Source of the DNA: Deferribacteraceae bacterium UBA6793
GTDB taxonomy: Bacteria > Chrysiogenota > Deferribacteres > Deferribacterales > Geovibrionaceae
Length of the DNA: 64,000 nt
Direction of reading: 5' to 3'
Assembly: GCA_002452405.1 (NCBI GenBank)
Contig: DKFP01000014.1
Span: forward strand, 248,001-312,000
This document shows, piece after piece, positions 50,568 to 59,169 of this stretch. Numbering within the stretch: the stretch's first letter is position 1; the number at the start of each line of letters is the position of its first letter. The notes under the pieces are model-generated. The model made no database searches, had not been told where the DNA came from, and saw only the letters and a program-made list of their open reading frames with translations. The translations under genes were made by a program, and so were the position numbers.

Positions 50568-51032
50568 TCAGAATTTTGACACGTCAACCCATTCGGATGA
50601 AGCTGAATATTGTTCAAGTTCATCTATGGTCAGCTCTATGCCGCTGTTGCTGCTTCCGCAGGCGGGAAATACGGTTTCGAACCTTTTAAGCGATTCGTCC
50701 AGATATACCTTAACTCCTTTGTTCACAGCAAACGGACATACGCCGCCCACCGCGTGACCGATAAGGCTTTCGGCTTCGTCCGGCGAAAGCATCTTCGCCT
50801 TTGTGTTGAACCGGAGCTTGAATTTAGGATTGTCCACTCTTGCATCGCCAGCCATGACAATCAGTATCGCACCTTCCGGTGTTGAAAAAGAGAGCGTTTT
50901 GGCTATCCTCGCAGGTTCACATTTCAATGCCGCCGCCGCAAGCTCAACTGTTGCGCTTGATACGTCAAATTCCTGTATGCGACCCTCAATGCCGAACTGA
51001 GCGAAATACTCCTTAACTTTGCCTATAGCCAT
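50568..51032 (-). CDS. YbaK/EbsC (Cys-tRNA(Pro) deacylase-like) protein
   Basis: A 154-residue single-domain protein of the YbaK/ProX editing family. Seen are SATVELAAAALKCEPARIAKTLSF, ILIVMAGDARVDNPKFK, and GHAVGGVCPFAVNKGVKVYLDESL. These include the conserved Lys (in IAKTLSF) and the GGVxPF motif. It hydrolyses misacylated tRNA, typically Cys-tRNA(Pro) or Ala-tRNA(Pro). Single gene between the superoxide reductase and LysR genes. Confidence 0.9.
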   Translation of the reverse strand: MAIGKVKEYFAQFGIEGRIQEFDVSSATVELAAAALKCEPARIAKTLSFSTPEGAILIVMAGDARVDNPKFKLRFNTKAKMLSPDEAESLIGHAVGGVCPFAVNKGVKVYLDESLKRFETVFPACGSSNSGIELTIDELEQYSASSEWVDVSKF

Positions 51033-51093
51033 TTAAACCTCCGTTTATCTTTTTGCGGCGATGATATAACAGGAGAAAGTATAAATCAACCTG

Positions 51094-51987
51094 TTAGGTG
51101 AGACTGTAGCCTTTCTCGAAGTGTCTGCCCGCATGTGTTATGAAATCTTCCGCTGACGGTGGCATATATCTCCCCTCAACCCACGAGAGCCATATGCCCC
51201 TTTCGCATTTGAAATCGCTGATATGCATTACAGAAAGTGAGGTCATCCCCATCATGCCCAGCCACGACGCTGGTATTATGGCGTTGCCGAACCCCTGCCC
51301 CGCAAGCTCACAGATTATCTCCGGCGTGGTGCACTCGAAAGATATTTTAGGGTTGATTTTCATGCGTTTCAGAAGCGCATCGGTTATCCTGCGCAGACCG
51401 GTTTCGTAGGAGTGGTACACCAGCGGTTCGTCTGCTATTTCAAGCAGGCTTGCGGATTTTCTGCCTGCCAGACGGTGGTTCTTTGAAACGGCTATAAGTA
51501 TCTCGTCCGATGCCTGCCTGCGGCATTCCACTCCCGGTTCGTCTATGGGCATGATGGATACGCTGAGGTCTATGTCGCCGTCCAGAAGGTTTTTACGTAT
51601 CATTTCGTGGTTGGTTATCTGAATCAGGTTGAAGAGAATATCCGGATGGGTCCCGAGGAAATCCGTCAGCAGTTTTGGCATTATGCGCGCCACTGTGGAA
51701 CCGATGATTATCCGGTTCTGTTCAAGTTTTGCCATGTCCTTCAGCTCTCTTTGCGCCTGCTCCATGTCGCTGAACATTCTGCGGACCCTTTTTTCGAATA
51801 TCTTTCCGTAGGGGTTAAGTATGATGCGTTTGCCCTTTCGCTCGAAAAGGTTCACACCGACGTTTTCTTCCAGTCTGGCGATAGTTCTGCTTAACGACGG
51901 CTGGGTTATGTTCAGCTCGTCCGCCGCATGTGTGATGTTCTCGTGTTCTGCGACAGTCAGGAAATATCTGAGCTGTATGTGTTCCAT
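51094..51987 (-). CDS. LysR-family transcriptional regulator
   Basis: A 297-residue regulator. Residues ~1-60 form the HTH (LRYFLTVAEHENITHAADELNITQPSLSRTIARLEENVGVNLFERKG), and the rest a two-lobe substrate-binding domain. It is divergent from the uspA-MFS pair across 106 bp that contains an inverted repeat, so it probably controls them. The ligand is unknown. Confidence 0.93.
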   Translation of the reverse strand: MEHIQLRYFLTVAEHENITHAADELNITQPSLSRTIARLEENVGVNLFERKGKRIILNPYGKIFEKRVRRMFSDMEQAQRELKDMAKLEQNRIIIGSTVARIMPKLLTDFLGTHPDILFNLIQITNHEMIRKNLLDGDIDLSVSIMPIDEPGVECRRQASDEILIAVSKNHRLAGRKSASLLEIADEPLVYHSYETGLRRITDALLKRMKINPKISFECTTPEIICELAGQGFGNAIIPASWLGMMGMTSLSVMHISDFKCERGIWLSWVEGRYMPPSAEDFITHAGRHFEKGYSLT

Positions 51988-51998
51988 AGAAAGCCTCT

Positions 51999-52018
51999 AT
52001 ATAGATTTGAAGCTATAT
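51999..52018. promoter_or_regulatory. Candidate LysR operator
   Basis: ATATAG (51999-52004) and CTATAT (52013-52018) around 8 nt, in the 106-bp divergent region between the LysR gene and uspA. Contains a T-N11-A arrangement typical of LysR sites. Confidence 0.45.
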
Positions 52019-52093
52019 TATCATGATAAAATATGTATTTCAAATTATTAATCAGCGGTGATATTCTGTCAGAAAAACACAAGGGGACTGACC

Positions 52094-52507
52094 ATGTGGT
52101 GTAAAAGAATTATGGTTGCATACGACGGTTCAGCAGCGTCCGACAGCTCACTGGAACGGGCGATAGCTCTTGCGGAAACCTGCGGTGCGGAGATTATGGC
52201 AATTCATGTCGTTGTCGGTGCGCCGTCCGCTGAACTTGCGGACATTTACGAAAAAGACTGTGAAGTTGAGGACAGGGCGCTCACTATCCTCAATAAGTTC
52301 AGAGGACGGCAGAAGTTTATGATGATAACGGGTATTTCGCCTTCTTTCGTTATTGTTGAACAGGCGGAAAAGACCGGAAGCGACCTTATTATGATGGGAA
52401 GCCGCGGGCTGACCGGAATTAAGGAATATCTGGGCAGCGTCAGTCATGGTGTTGTTCAGCACGCAAAGGTGCCTGTTATGATAATCAAGGAGCAGTCCGC
52501 CATATGA
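52094..52507 (+). CDS. Universal stress protein (UspA family)
   Basis: A 137-residue UspA-fold protein. The N-terminus KRIMVAYDGSAASDSSLERAI and the C-terminal nucleotide motif MMGSRGLTGIKEYLGSVSHGVVQHAKVPVMIIK (G-2x-G-9x-G-S) indicate an ATP-binding type. The ATG at 52094 follows AAGGGG and gives the family N-terminus; an upstream start at 52058 would add 12 unrelated residues. It overlaps the MFS gene by 4 nt. Confidence 0.9.
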   Translation: MWCKRIMVAYDGSAASDSSLERAIALAETCGAEIMAIHVVVGAPSAELADIYEKDCEVEDRALTILNKFRGRQKFMMITGISPSFVIVEQAEKTGSDLIMMGSRGLTGIKEYLGSVSHGVVQHAKVPVMIIKEQSAI

Positions 52508-53709
52508 CCCATGAAAGGGTTTTTACAAAGGACTTCATACTCGGCGCATCTGTTAATTTTTTTCTGATGCTCGGCTACTATATTCCAATGATGGTGATGA
52601 CCCTGTACGTTACCGAATCCGTCGGAGGCTCAATCGGCGAAGGTGGTTTTGCGGCGGGGTTGTTTGTCATAGGCGCGCTGATATCAAGGATGTTTTGCGG
52701 GAAGTGGATGATGTACACTGGCAGGTGGAATCTGCTTTTTTACAGCACTCTGGTCTGCCTTGCCACAGTGCTTTTATATTTTGCCGCAAAGAGCCTTGTT
52801 CTGCTTTATGCCGTGAGGCTGATACACGGCATAGCATACGGTGCCGCCGCCACAGCTGTGGGAACCATAGTTGCCGGGATGATACCTCCCGAACGCAGAG
52901 GAGAAGGACTGGGGTATTATCTGCTAAGTATAACCCTTGCATCCGCAGTGGGACCCTTCATCGGCATGTTCATTATATCCCGCTGGAGTTTTAAGACTAT
53001 ATTTGCCGTGTGCGCCGTTGCCGCTTTCATATGTTTTGTTCAGGCAGCGTTCATGGGCAGAGACGAAAAAAATACTGTGGAAACCGCACAGATGAAAGCA
53101 GAAGGCGGGCTTTCATCATATTTTGAAATCGCGGCGGTGCCTATAAGTCTGGTTTGCCTTGTGATGTATTTCTGCTATTCAGGCGTGATGGCGTTCATAA
53201 CCCCTTTCGCGAAACAGGAGGGTCTGACGGCAGCCGCGTCGATGTTCTTCGTTGTATACTCGGTTGTGATCCTTTTTTCCCGCCCATATACAGGCAGACT
53301 TTTTGATACCAAAGGTGAAAATATCTCCATGTATCCGTCTTTCATCGCAGTTGCGGCGGGTATGTGTCTTCTCGGAGCCTCAAAAGGTGCTGTCGGCGTT
53401 TTTGCATCGGCGGCGCTCATAGGCTTCGGTATAGGCGTTGTGCAGTCATGCGGACTTGCGATTGCCGTTAAACTGACATCGCCGTCAAGACTGGCTTTGG
53501 CAAACTCGACTTTCTATTCGTTCGTGGATGCCGGGGTTGGTATGGGACCTCTCGTTCTTGGACTCGTTATTCCGGCAACAGGATATAAGGGGATGTATTT
53601 TCTTCTGGCTGTTGTGGCTCTTCTCTGTATGCTGCTCTATTATTTCATACACGGAAGAAATGCCGGACAGCCGCAGACCGTTGAGGATACTGCTCCACAG
53701 CCACTGTGA
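52504..53709 (+). CDS. Major facilitator superfamily transporter
   Basis: A 401-residue, 12-TM transporter. The MFS loop 2-3 motif appears as FVIGALISRMFCGKWMMYTGRWN and motif between TM4-5 as IVAGMIPPERRGEGLGYYLLSITLASAVGPFIG. It resembles drug-efflux and metallophore-exporter DHA1-type proteins. Substrate unknown. Coupled to uspA by a 4-nt overlap and probably LysR-controlled. Confidence 0.88.
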   Translation: MTHERVFTKDFILGASVNFFLMLGYYIPMMVMTLYVTESVGGSIGEGGFAAGLFVIGALISRMFCGKWMMYTGRWNLLFYSTLVCLATVLLYFAAKSLVLLYAVRLIHGIAYGAAATAVGTIVAGMIPPERRGEGLGYYLLSITLASAVGPFIGMFIISRWSFKTIFAVCAVAAFICFVQAAFMGRDEKNTVETAQMKAEGGLSSYFEIAAVPISLVCLVMYFCYSGVMAFITPFAKQEGLTAAASMFFVVYSVVILFSRPYTGRLFDTKGENISMYPSFIAVAAGMCLLGASKGAVGVFASAALIGFGIGVVQSCGLAIAVKLTSPSRLALANSTFYSFVDAGVGMGPLVLGLVIPATGYKGMYFLLAVVALLCMLLYYFIHGRNAGQPQTVEDTAPQPL

Positions 53710-53786
53710 TGTTTTTTAATTTTATGATGCAACATGGCGGACTTTTTTGATATTATTCATCATACTTCAAAAAGTTCGGAGCAGTG

Positions 53787-54470
53787 ATGCGGATACTTGT
53801 TGTTGACGATGAAAAGGAGCTTGCGGAACAGATAAGACAGGCGCTTGAGGAACAGCGGTATTCTGCGGAAATCGCGTATGACGGTGAAGAGGCGCTTAAC
53901 AGACTTTTCGACGCTCCGTTTGACCTTGTTATCCTCGACATAATGCTCCCTGTGCGCGACGGGCTTTCGGTTTTGAAAGAGATGCGCGCGGCAGGTATAA
54001 AGACCCCTGTTCTGATGCTCACCGCAAGGGACAGCACAGTGGATAAGATAAGCGGACTTGATCTTGGCGCCGATGACTATCTCACAAAACCGTTTTATAC
54101 GGACGAGCTGATGGCTCGTGTCAGGGCGCTTTTCAGAAGATCGGGCAACCAGACCGACAACATAATTCAGGCTGGCGGGCTGAAACTGGACACAGTGAGC
54201 CGCGAAGTGACCATGAACGGTGCACTGATAGAGCTTACCGCGCGGGAATTTTCAATTCTTGAGTTTCTTCTTTATAACAAGAACAGAGCCGTTTCCCGAT
54301 TCAGTCTCGCAGAACACGTCTGGGGTGACGACTTCGACCCGTTCAGCATGTCCAATTATATTGACGTTCATATGAAAAATCTCCGGCGAAAACTTGGTGA
54401 TTCCGCTCAGGGCTCCGTCATTCGCACCATAAGAGGAATGGGCTATATAATCAGGGATGAACAGGAATGA
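53787..54470 (+). CDS. OmpR-family response regulator
   Basis: A 227-residue regulator. The receiver has DD at residues 7-8, the phosphoacceptor Asp51 (LVILDIMLP), Thr in LMLTARD and Lys in LTKPFYTDEL. The C-terminal winged helix is complete (ELTAREFSILEFLLYNKNRAVSR ... IDVHMKNLRRKLGD...IRTIRGMGYII). The ATG at 53787 is better spaced from CGGAG than the GTG at 53784. It overlaps the kinase gene by 4 nt. Confidence 0.95.
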   Translation: MRILVVDDEKELAEQIRQALEEQRYSAEIAYDGEEALNRLFDAPFDLVILDIMLPVRDGLSVLKEMRAAGIKTPVLMLTARDSTVDKISGLDLGADDYLTKPFYTDELMARVRALFRRSGNQTDNIIQAGGLKLDTVSREVTMNGALIELTAREFSILEFLLYNKNRAVSRFSLAEHVWGDDFDPFSMSNYIDVHMKNLRRKLGDSAQGSVIRTIRGMGYIIRDEQE

Positions 54471-55849
54471 GCATACGGCTTAAAATATCCATCCTTATTG
54501 CGCTTGCCGGTTTTCTTTCGGGATTTATCTTCTCTGCATGGATGATGCACGAGGTTATCCACGAATATACAGAGAGCGTTGACCACGACCTCAAAATGTT
54601 TTCAGAGGAGGCGGGGCGCTCTTTTTTTGAAGGCAGACCTGACGAAATATCAAAATATGACAGTAATAAATACTGGATGGAGATATACGAAAGCGGTAAA
54701 GACTCACCCGTTTTCAGGACGGAACTTGCAAAGCGGCTGACCATTGCGAAACGTTCCGCCGGACGCTGGAACGAAAGCGTAAAAGTTGACGGCAAAGCAC
54801 CATATGCCAGACAGAGCCGCGACGGCACGTCATTTTTTCACATGCGCATGAAAGAACTCAGCCATAACGGGATAACATACATTGTTTATGCCGGTGCGCC
54901 CGTTGAGTATATGCGCGGGGAGCTTATCGAACTTACGGCGGGTCTCGCGGGCGGACTGGTGCTTGCTCTGCTGCTCTATTTCGGCGGCAGCTATTTCCTT
55001 GCCGGAGTTATACTTAAACCTGTCAGAGAAATTAACGACAGCACGAAAAACATCACTGAAAAACACCTTCATATGCGGCTTCCGTTCAGAGAGAAAGGCG
55101 GTGAGAACGACGAGTTCAACGAGCTTGCTAAAACGCTTAACGGACTTTTCGACCGCCTTGAGAATGCTTTCAAAAGACAGAAACGGCTCATCGCGGATGT
55201 TTCCCATGAGCTGAAAACCCCTCTCAGCGTTATGAGGCTGGCTGCGGAGGGGCTGCATTGCAAACTGAACGCCGCCGGAACCGGCAGCGCCGACGAAGAT
55301 GTGCGCCGTCTGTCAAATCAGGTAATGCGTATGGACAGGCTGGTTAAGGATATACTCAATCTGTCTGCTCTGGAAATGATAAATTCCGTTGGTAATGCCT
55401 CTGTTGATTTGACGGAAACCATTTCGGAGCTTGTCGAAGATTACCGGATCATTGCTGATTCCAGAGAAATTTCCATCGAATGTGCATTGGATGGCGGACT
55501 TTTTGTCCGCGGCGACAGCGAAAAGCTGACCAGAGCCTTTTCAAACATTCTGGACAATGCGGTCAAATACAGCGATGACGGCGGGCTTGTGCAGGTTTTA
55601 GGCAGACGCGGAGACAGTTTTATTGATATAGAGGTGACCAACGGCGGATGTGTCATACCTGCGCAGGATACTGAAAAGGTATTCGAGGAGTTCTTCAGGG
55701 TGGAACAGTCAAGGTCTTCCGGCTATGGCGGCGCGGGGCTTGGTCTTGCCATAGTTAAAAGGATTGTGGAACTGCACGGCGGAACGGTAACGCTCGAAAA
55801 TTCGGATGAAAAGAAAACTGTTGTGAAAATTATTCTGCCTTCAGTCTAG
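54467..55849 (+). CDS. Sensor histidine kinase (OmpR/PhoQ-like pair)
   Basis: A 460-residue membrane kinase. TM1 (~residues 9-28), a periplasmic sensor (~29-155), TM2 (~160-180), HAMP, HisKA with H-box LIADVSHELKTPLSVM (His ~246), and HATPase with NILDNAVKYS and GYGGAGLGLAIVKRIVELHGG. It pairs with the upstream regulator. The ligand of the sensor is unknown; its downstream ArnT-like neighbour suggests envelope stress or cationic peptide sensing. Confidence 0.93.
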   Translation: MSIRLKISILIALAGFLSGFIFSAWMMHEVIHEYTESVDHDLKMFSEEAGRSFFEGRPDEISKYDSNKYWMEIYESGKDSPVFRTELAKRLTIAKRSAGRWNESVKVDGKAPYARQSRDGTSFFHMRMKELSHNGITYIVYAGAPVEYMRGELIELTAGLAGGLVLALLLYFGGSYFLAGVILKPVREINDSTKNITEKHLHMRLPFREKGGENDEFNELAKTLNGLFDRLENAFKRQKRLIADVSHELKTPLSVMRLAAEGLHCKLNAAGTGSADEDVRRLSNQVMRMDRLVKDILNLSALEMINSVGNASVDLTETISELVEDYRIIADSREISIECALDGGLFVRGDSEKLTRAFSNILDNAVKYSDDGGLVQVLGRRGDSFIDIEVTNGGCVIPAQDTEKVFEEFFRVEQSRSSGYGGAGLGLAIVKRIVELHGGTVTLENSDEKKTVVKIILPSV

Positions 55850-55852
55850 CAG

Positions 55853-55868
55853 TTCATCAATTCTTCAT
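55853..55868. promoter_or_regulatory. TTCAT direct repeat, candidate response-regulator site
   Basis: TTCAT at 55853-55857 and 55864-55868, exactly 11 bp apart, in the 42-bp gap between the kinase and ArnT-like genes. OmpR-family proteins typically bind such one-turn direct repeats. Confidence 0.45.
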
Positions 55869-55891
55869 GTTTTATGGCGTATCTGTGATGT

Positions 55892-57526
55892 ATGAAAACG
55901 AAAACATCACACAAAAACGGAATTCTCTTACTGATTATACTCGCTGTGTTCACCGGAACATTTGCGTATAGAAGCATTATAGACGTTGATATTATGGAGG
56001 CGCGTAATTTCGTGGCTGCAAGAGAGATGGCAGCCGGAGGAAGTCTGCTTATACCGACTATGAACGGTGAACTTCGCCTTGCGAAACCGCCTCTGCCAAC
56101 ATGGTTCACCGCCGCAGGGGTTGCGTATGCCGGAACGGACAACGCAATGAGTATTGTTCGGGTGCCTGCTGCTCTGGCAGGACTACTGATGCTGGCAGGG
56201 ATATATGTTTTCGCCCGCTTTTTCAGCCGCTCAAAGGATGTCGGTTACTACACTGTTCTGACGCTTTCCACCAGCTTTCTCTTTATGCTCATGGCGCGCA
56301 AAAATACATGGGATATCTATGCCCATGCCTTTATGGCTGCGGGGCTTGCAGCTATTGTCTATGCACACGCGGAAAAGGTTAAAAACGCGCTGCCGTATTA
56401 CGCTTTTGCAGGGCTTATGTTCGCAGGCTCCTCAATGAGCAAGGGTCCCGTTTCGTTCTATACGGTGCTTCTGCCCCTGCTTACAGCCGCCTGTTTCACA
56501 TTCTCGCCAATGGTTTTTATTCGCAGGTACTACGGCAGGATACTCCTGTGCGCTGCCGTTACGGTGGTATGTTCATCCATTTGGCCCTTGTATGTCTATA
56601 TGCATGAAACCCATGCCGTGCTCAATACCGTTTCTGCGGAGAGTACCGCATGGGTGAGCAGACACATGAAACCGTTCTGGTATTATGTGCAGTTTCCGGC
56701 AATGCTGGGACTCTGGTGTGTTATGCTCGTTCCCCTGCTTTTTCCGAAATTTACATTCAAAAGGATTGATCCCGTAAGGGCGAAGTTTTACCTGATATGG
56801 CTTTTTACAGCGCTGGTTCTGCTGTCTGTAATACCTGAGAAAAAAGACAGATATCTGCTGCCGGTGGTGATTCCGTCCGCATTTCTTGTGGGTGAATATC
56901 TGACAGCGCTTGTTAAAAGTGTCCGGCTGGCAAAAGCCGACAGATATATAGTGAACATCTGGGCATTTTTGGGTATTTTCCTTCTTTTTACGGCTGTAGC
57001 AGGTTCTCTTTATCTCCAGATATCCAAAGGTTACGTTTCATGGGCGCACTTTACTGTTTTCTGGCTTGTTTCGGCGCTTATTCTGTATTTTGCCGTGCAG
57101 AAGATAAGAAAAGAGGGCGCAGTCCGCAGTATTTCCTATGTGATTACCTGTTTATGTCTTACGTTTCTTCTGGCGGCACCGTTCATTAAGATGTCCGGTC
57201 AGGATTTCAGAATACTTGAAAAGGTCAGAAATGACGCTGCCTTTTCTAAATATAAAATCTTTTACGGGGACCTCGGTATTAAAGAAGTATGGGCGATAGG
57301 CAAAAGAGTACGCCCGTTAAACGAACTGCCGACGGATTCCGCGGATGCTGTTTTTGTTACAAGCGAGCAGCACGAGGTGCCCGCAGGATTCGCCGGAAAC
57401 AGAATCGCCGTCTATTCCTCAAGGGACGGCAGAAGCTGGAGCTTTTACAGACTTGGCAGGCGGGATGGTGAGCTGAAAGAGCTGATAATCGCCCGCTCTG
57501 CCGCTGTGCACGAGGATGAGCAATAG
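55892..57526 (+). CDS. ArnT/PMT-like membrane glycosyltransferase
   Basis: A 544-residue, multi-TM GT-C-type glycosyltransferase. The first periplasmic loop has VDIMEARNFVAAREMAAGG with the acidic catalytic Asp/Glu, then ELRLAKPPLPTWFTAAG, the ArnT/PMT-family signature (KPPL). About 11 TM helices and a soluble C-terminal segment (~residues 435-544) follow. It transfers a sugar from an undecaprenyl carrier to lipid A or another envelope target. It follows a two-component system directly, as in polymyxin-resistance loci. Confidence 0.85.
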   Translation: MKTKTSHKNGILLLIILAVFTGTFAYRSIIDVDIMEARNFVAAREMAAGGSLLIPTMNGELRLAKPPLPTWFTAAGVAYAGTDNAMSIVRVPAALAGLLMLAGIYVFARFFSRSKDVGYYTVLTLSTSFLFMLMARKNTWDIYAHAFMAAGLAAIVYAHAEKVKNALPYYAFAGLMFAGSSMSKGPVSFYTVLLPLLTAACFTFSPMVFIRRYYGRILLCAAVTVVCSSIWPLYVYMHETHAVLNTVSAESTAWVSRHMKPFWYYVQFPAMLGLWCVMLVPLLFPKFTFKRIDPVRAKFYLIWLFTALVLLSVIPEKKDRYLLPVVIPSAFLVGEYLTALVKSVRLAKADRYIVNIWAFLGIFLLFTAVAGSLYLQISKGYVSWAHFTVFWLVSALILYFAVQKIRKEGAVRSISYVITCLCLTFLLAAPFIKMSGQDFRILEKVRNDAAFSKYKIFYGDLGIKEVWAIGKRVRPLNELPTDSADAVFVTSEQHEVPAGFAGNRIAVYSSRDGRSWSFYRLGRRDGELKELIIARSAAVHEDEQ

Positions 57527-57607
57527 TGCTCTGCTCATAAATATCTTGAATCATCATGCTTTTCCGGTTATTGTCTGGGGAACGTTAACAAAAGAAAGGA
57601 TTTATCT

Positions 57608-57949
57608 ATGTCATCACTGCCCAAATGCCCGCAATGCTCCTCTGAATATACCTATGAAGACAGAGGACTTTTAATATGTCCGGAATGTTCTCACGAGTGG
57701 AGTGGCGAAACTGAAGAGGCTGAAAACTCAGGCGAACTCACTGTTAAAGATGCGAACGGAAACGTTTTGCAGGACGGAGACAGCATAACAGTTATCAAAG
57801 ATCTGAAGGTCAAAGGCTCTTCATCTGTTGTCAAAGTCGGCACAAAGGTCAAAAACATCCGTCTGGTGGAGGGCGACCACAACATCGACTGCAAAATCGA
57901 TGGTATCGGCGCTATGAAGCTGAAATCAGAATTCGTCAAAAAACTGTAG
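57608..57949 (+). CDS. YjdM/PhnA-family zinc-ribbon protein
   Basis: A 113-residue protein. The N-terminal zinc ribbon has CPQCSSEYTYEDRGLLICPECSHEW (two CPxC knuckles), followed by the PhnA C-terminal SH3-like domain (VKDANGNVLQDGDSITVIKDLKVKGSS). YjdM was once linked to phosphonate metabolism, but its role remains uncertain. Single gene with RBS AAAGGA. Confidence 0.92.
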   Translation: MSSLPKCPQCSSEYTYEDRGLLICPECSHEWSGETEEAENSGELTVKDANGNVLQDGDSITVIKDLKVKGSSSVVKVGTKVKNIRLVEGDHNIDCKIDGIGAMKLKSEFVKKL

Positions 57950-58019
57950 TAATTAATTGAGACATAACGACAGGAACTGACGCTTAATGCCTCCATAATA
58001 ATGTTATTAGGAGGCTCGT

Positions 58020-58553
58020 ATGATAGAGATGTTTTTTATCATTGTATGCTTGTTCATTTTTAGCAGCATTTTTCTGGCTATTGTGATGTATGCCGTAATC
58101 GCAGTCTTTTATATACTGAAATTTTCTCTTCCGCTATTCCTCAGATTGATTCTCTTTGTCTTTTTCAGTCTTTCAGTGATAAAACCGGACAATCGCAAAT
58201 CATTTGACGGTACATATGTGGTCAAATATCTTAAATGGAACGATGGGGACGGAAAAATGTATTCGACTGATGATAAAGGAGTTAAGCCTAAAAAGATGTA
58301 TTACGGCTTCAAAGGGGAAGAGTTTTTCAGTAGTTTTGAAATTGAACTTCCAGATTCAGAACCAATTAACGAATGTCTGAGAGGCAGGATGGTTGAAAGC
58401 GGAAAAGCTGTATGCAGAGTTGAAGGCTGGTTTACTTTGTTCTGTAGTGGTTCCTGCACATACCCGGACGGTAATATTTTGGATTTTGAAATAAGAATAC
58501 AGAAAATCAGCAATAGAATAGTCGAGGAATTTTTCAAAAGTGAGGCGTCTTGA
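58020..58553 (+). CDS. Hypothetical membrane-anchored protein
   Basis: A 177-residue protein: two closely spaced hydrophobic segments (MIEMFFIIVCLFIFSSIFLAIVMYAVI and LPLFLRLILFVFFSLSVI), then a hydrophilic domain (~residues 58-177) rich in beta-forming residues with three Cys (NECLRG, AVCRVE, LFCSGSC). No family recognised. AGGAGG lies 6 nt before the ATG. Only the N-terminus is in the membrane; the rest may be periplasmic or cytoplasmic. It opens the AT-richer accessory region at the right. Confidence 0.65.
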   Translation: MIEMFFIIVCLFIFSSIFLAIVMYAVIAVFYILKFSLPLFLRLILFVFFSLSVIKPDNRKSFDGTYVVKYLKWNDGDGKMYSTDDKGVKPKKMYYGFKGEEFFSSFEIELPDSEPINECLRGRMVESGKAVCRVEGWFTLFCSGSCTYPDGNILDFEIRIQKISNRIVEEFFKSEAS

Positions 58554-58606
58554 AAAGCCGATGCCGTAATAATTTTTTTGGCGGAGGTGGACAGGACTGT
58601 ATTTGT

Positions 58607-59002
58607 GTCCTGTCTAGGACTTCTGTTGTACATTAAATTATTGGTAAATTATAGATTGTTCTGTCTTGTCTGATTTTATCTAAGTCCTGATTAGGATATT
58701 TTAGGCATGTTTGAGACCATTTTAAGGCACACTTTGGGCACACATTCTTTTGGCTCTGTATCGGTTCTGCGGCTAGTCCTTATAAGGACAGTTGTTTTGC
58801 GTGTAATTCCCTTCTATGGCGGATTCATATGTTTTATATCACATCGTTGACTTGTCCGCATCAGGATTTTTCTGAGACACAATCAATTATATTTCGGCAG
58901 TTATCACAGGGTTATTATTTTCGAGATATTGTGCGTAATGCTTTTCTTAAAATGAAAAATCTCTGACATAAAATCCAAAATTCGCAATGTCCGTATTAGG
59001 AC
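58607..59002. promoter_or_regulatory. Four copies of a 14-bp GTCC...GGAC palindrome in a large intergenic region
   Basis: GTCCTGTCTAGGAC (58607-58620), GTCCTGATTAGGAT (58684-58697), GTCCTTATAAGGAC (58776-58789) and GTCCGTATTAGGAC (58989-59002). The consensus is GTCC-N6-GGAC. An additional GGACAGGAC at 58589-58597 can pair with the first copy to make a hairpin. Part of a 616-bp gap (58554-59169) holding no convincing gene. Confidence 0.7.
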
Positions 59003-59040
59003 TAAAATAAAATGAGACGCTAAGTTTGAATGTGTAGTGA

Positions 59041-59159
59041 TGTAAAGTAAGACTTACACGCAAGGCTTGCATTTGTAAAATATAACTTACATTGGCGTGG
59101 TTGTTTTGTGTAAATTACACTTTACATTATAGCCGTCCCATTGTAAGATGTATCTTACA
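59041..59159. promoter_or_regulatory. Array of four 18-bp TGTAA-N8-TTACA palindromes upstream of the AAA ATPase gene
   Basis: Sites at 59041-59058, 59074-59091, 59109-59126 and 59142-59159 all begin TGTAA and end TTACA with 8 nt between. The starts are 33, 35 and 33 bp apart, near three helical turns, so bound proteins would sit on one face. The last, TGTAAGATGTATCTTACA, reaches within 2 nt of the RBS. A strong repressor array is the simplest reading; the regulator is unknown. Confidence 0.72.
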
Positions 59160-59169
59160 GAGGTGCTGT

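Noticed and set aside
59041..59159. Looked like a short CRISPR array (regular 18-bp repeats)
   Set aside because: The repeats are imperfect 18-bp palindromes, the intervals are only 15-17 bp, and no leader or cas genes are nearby. An operator array fits better.
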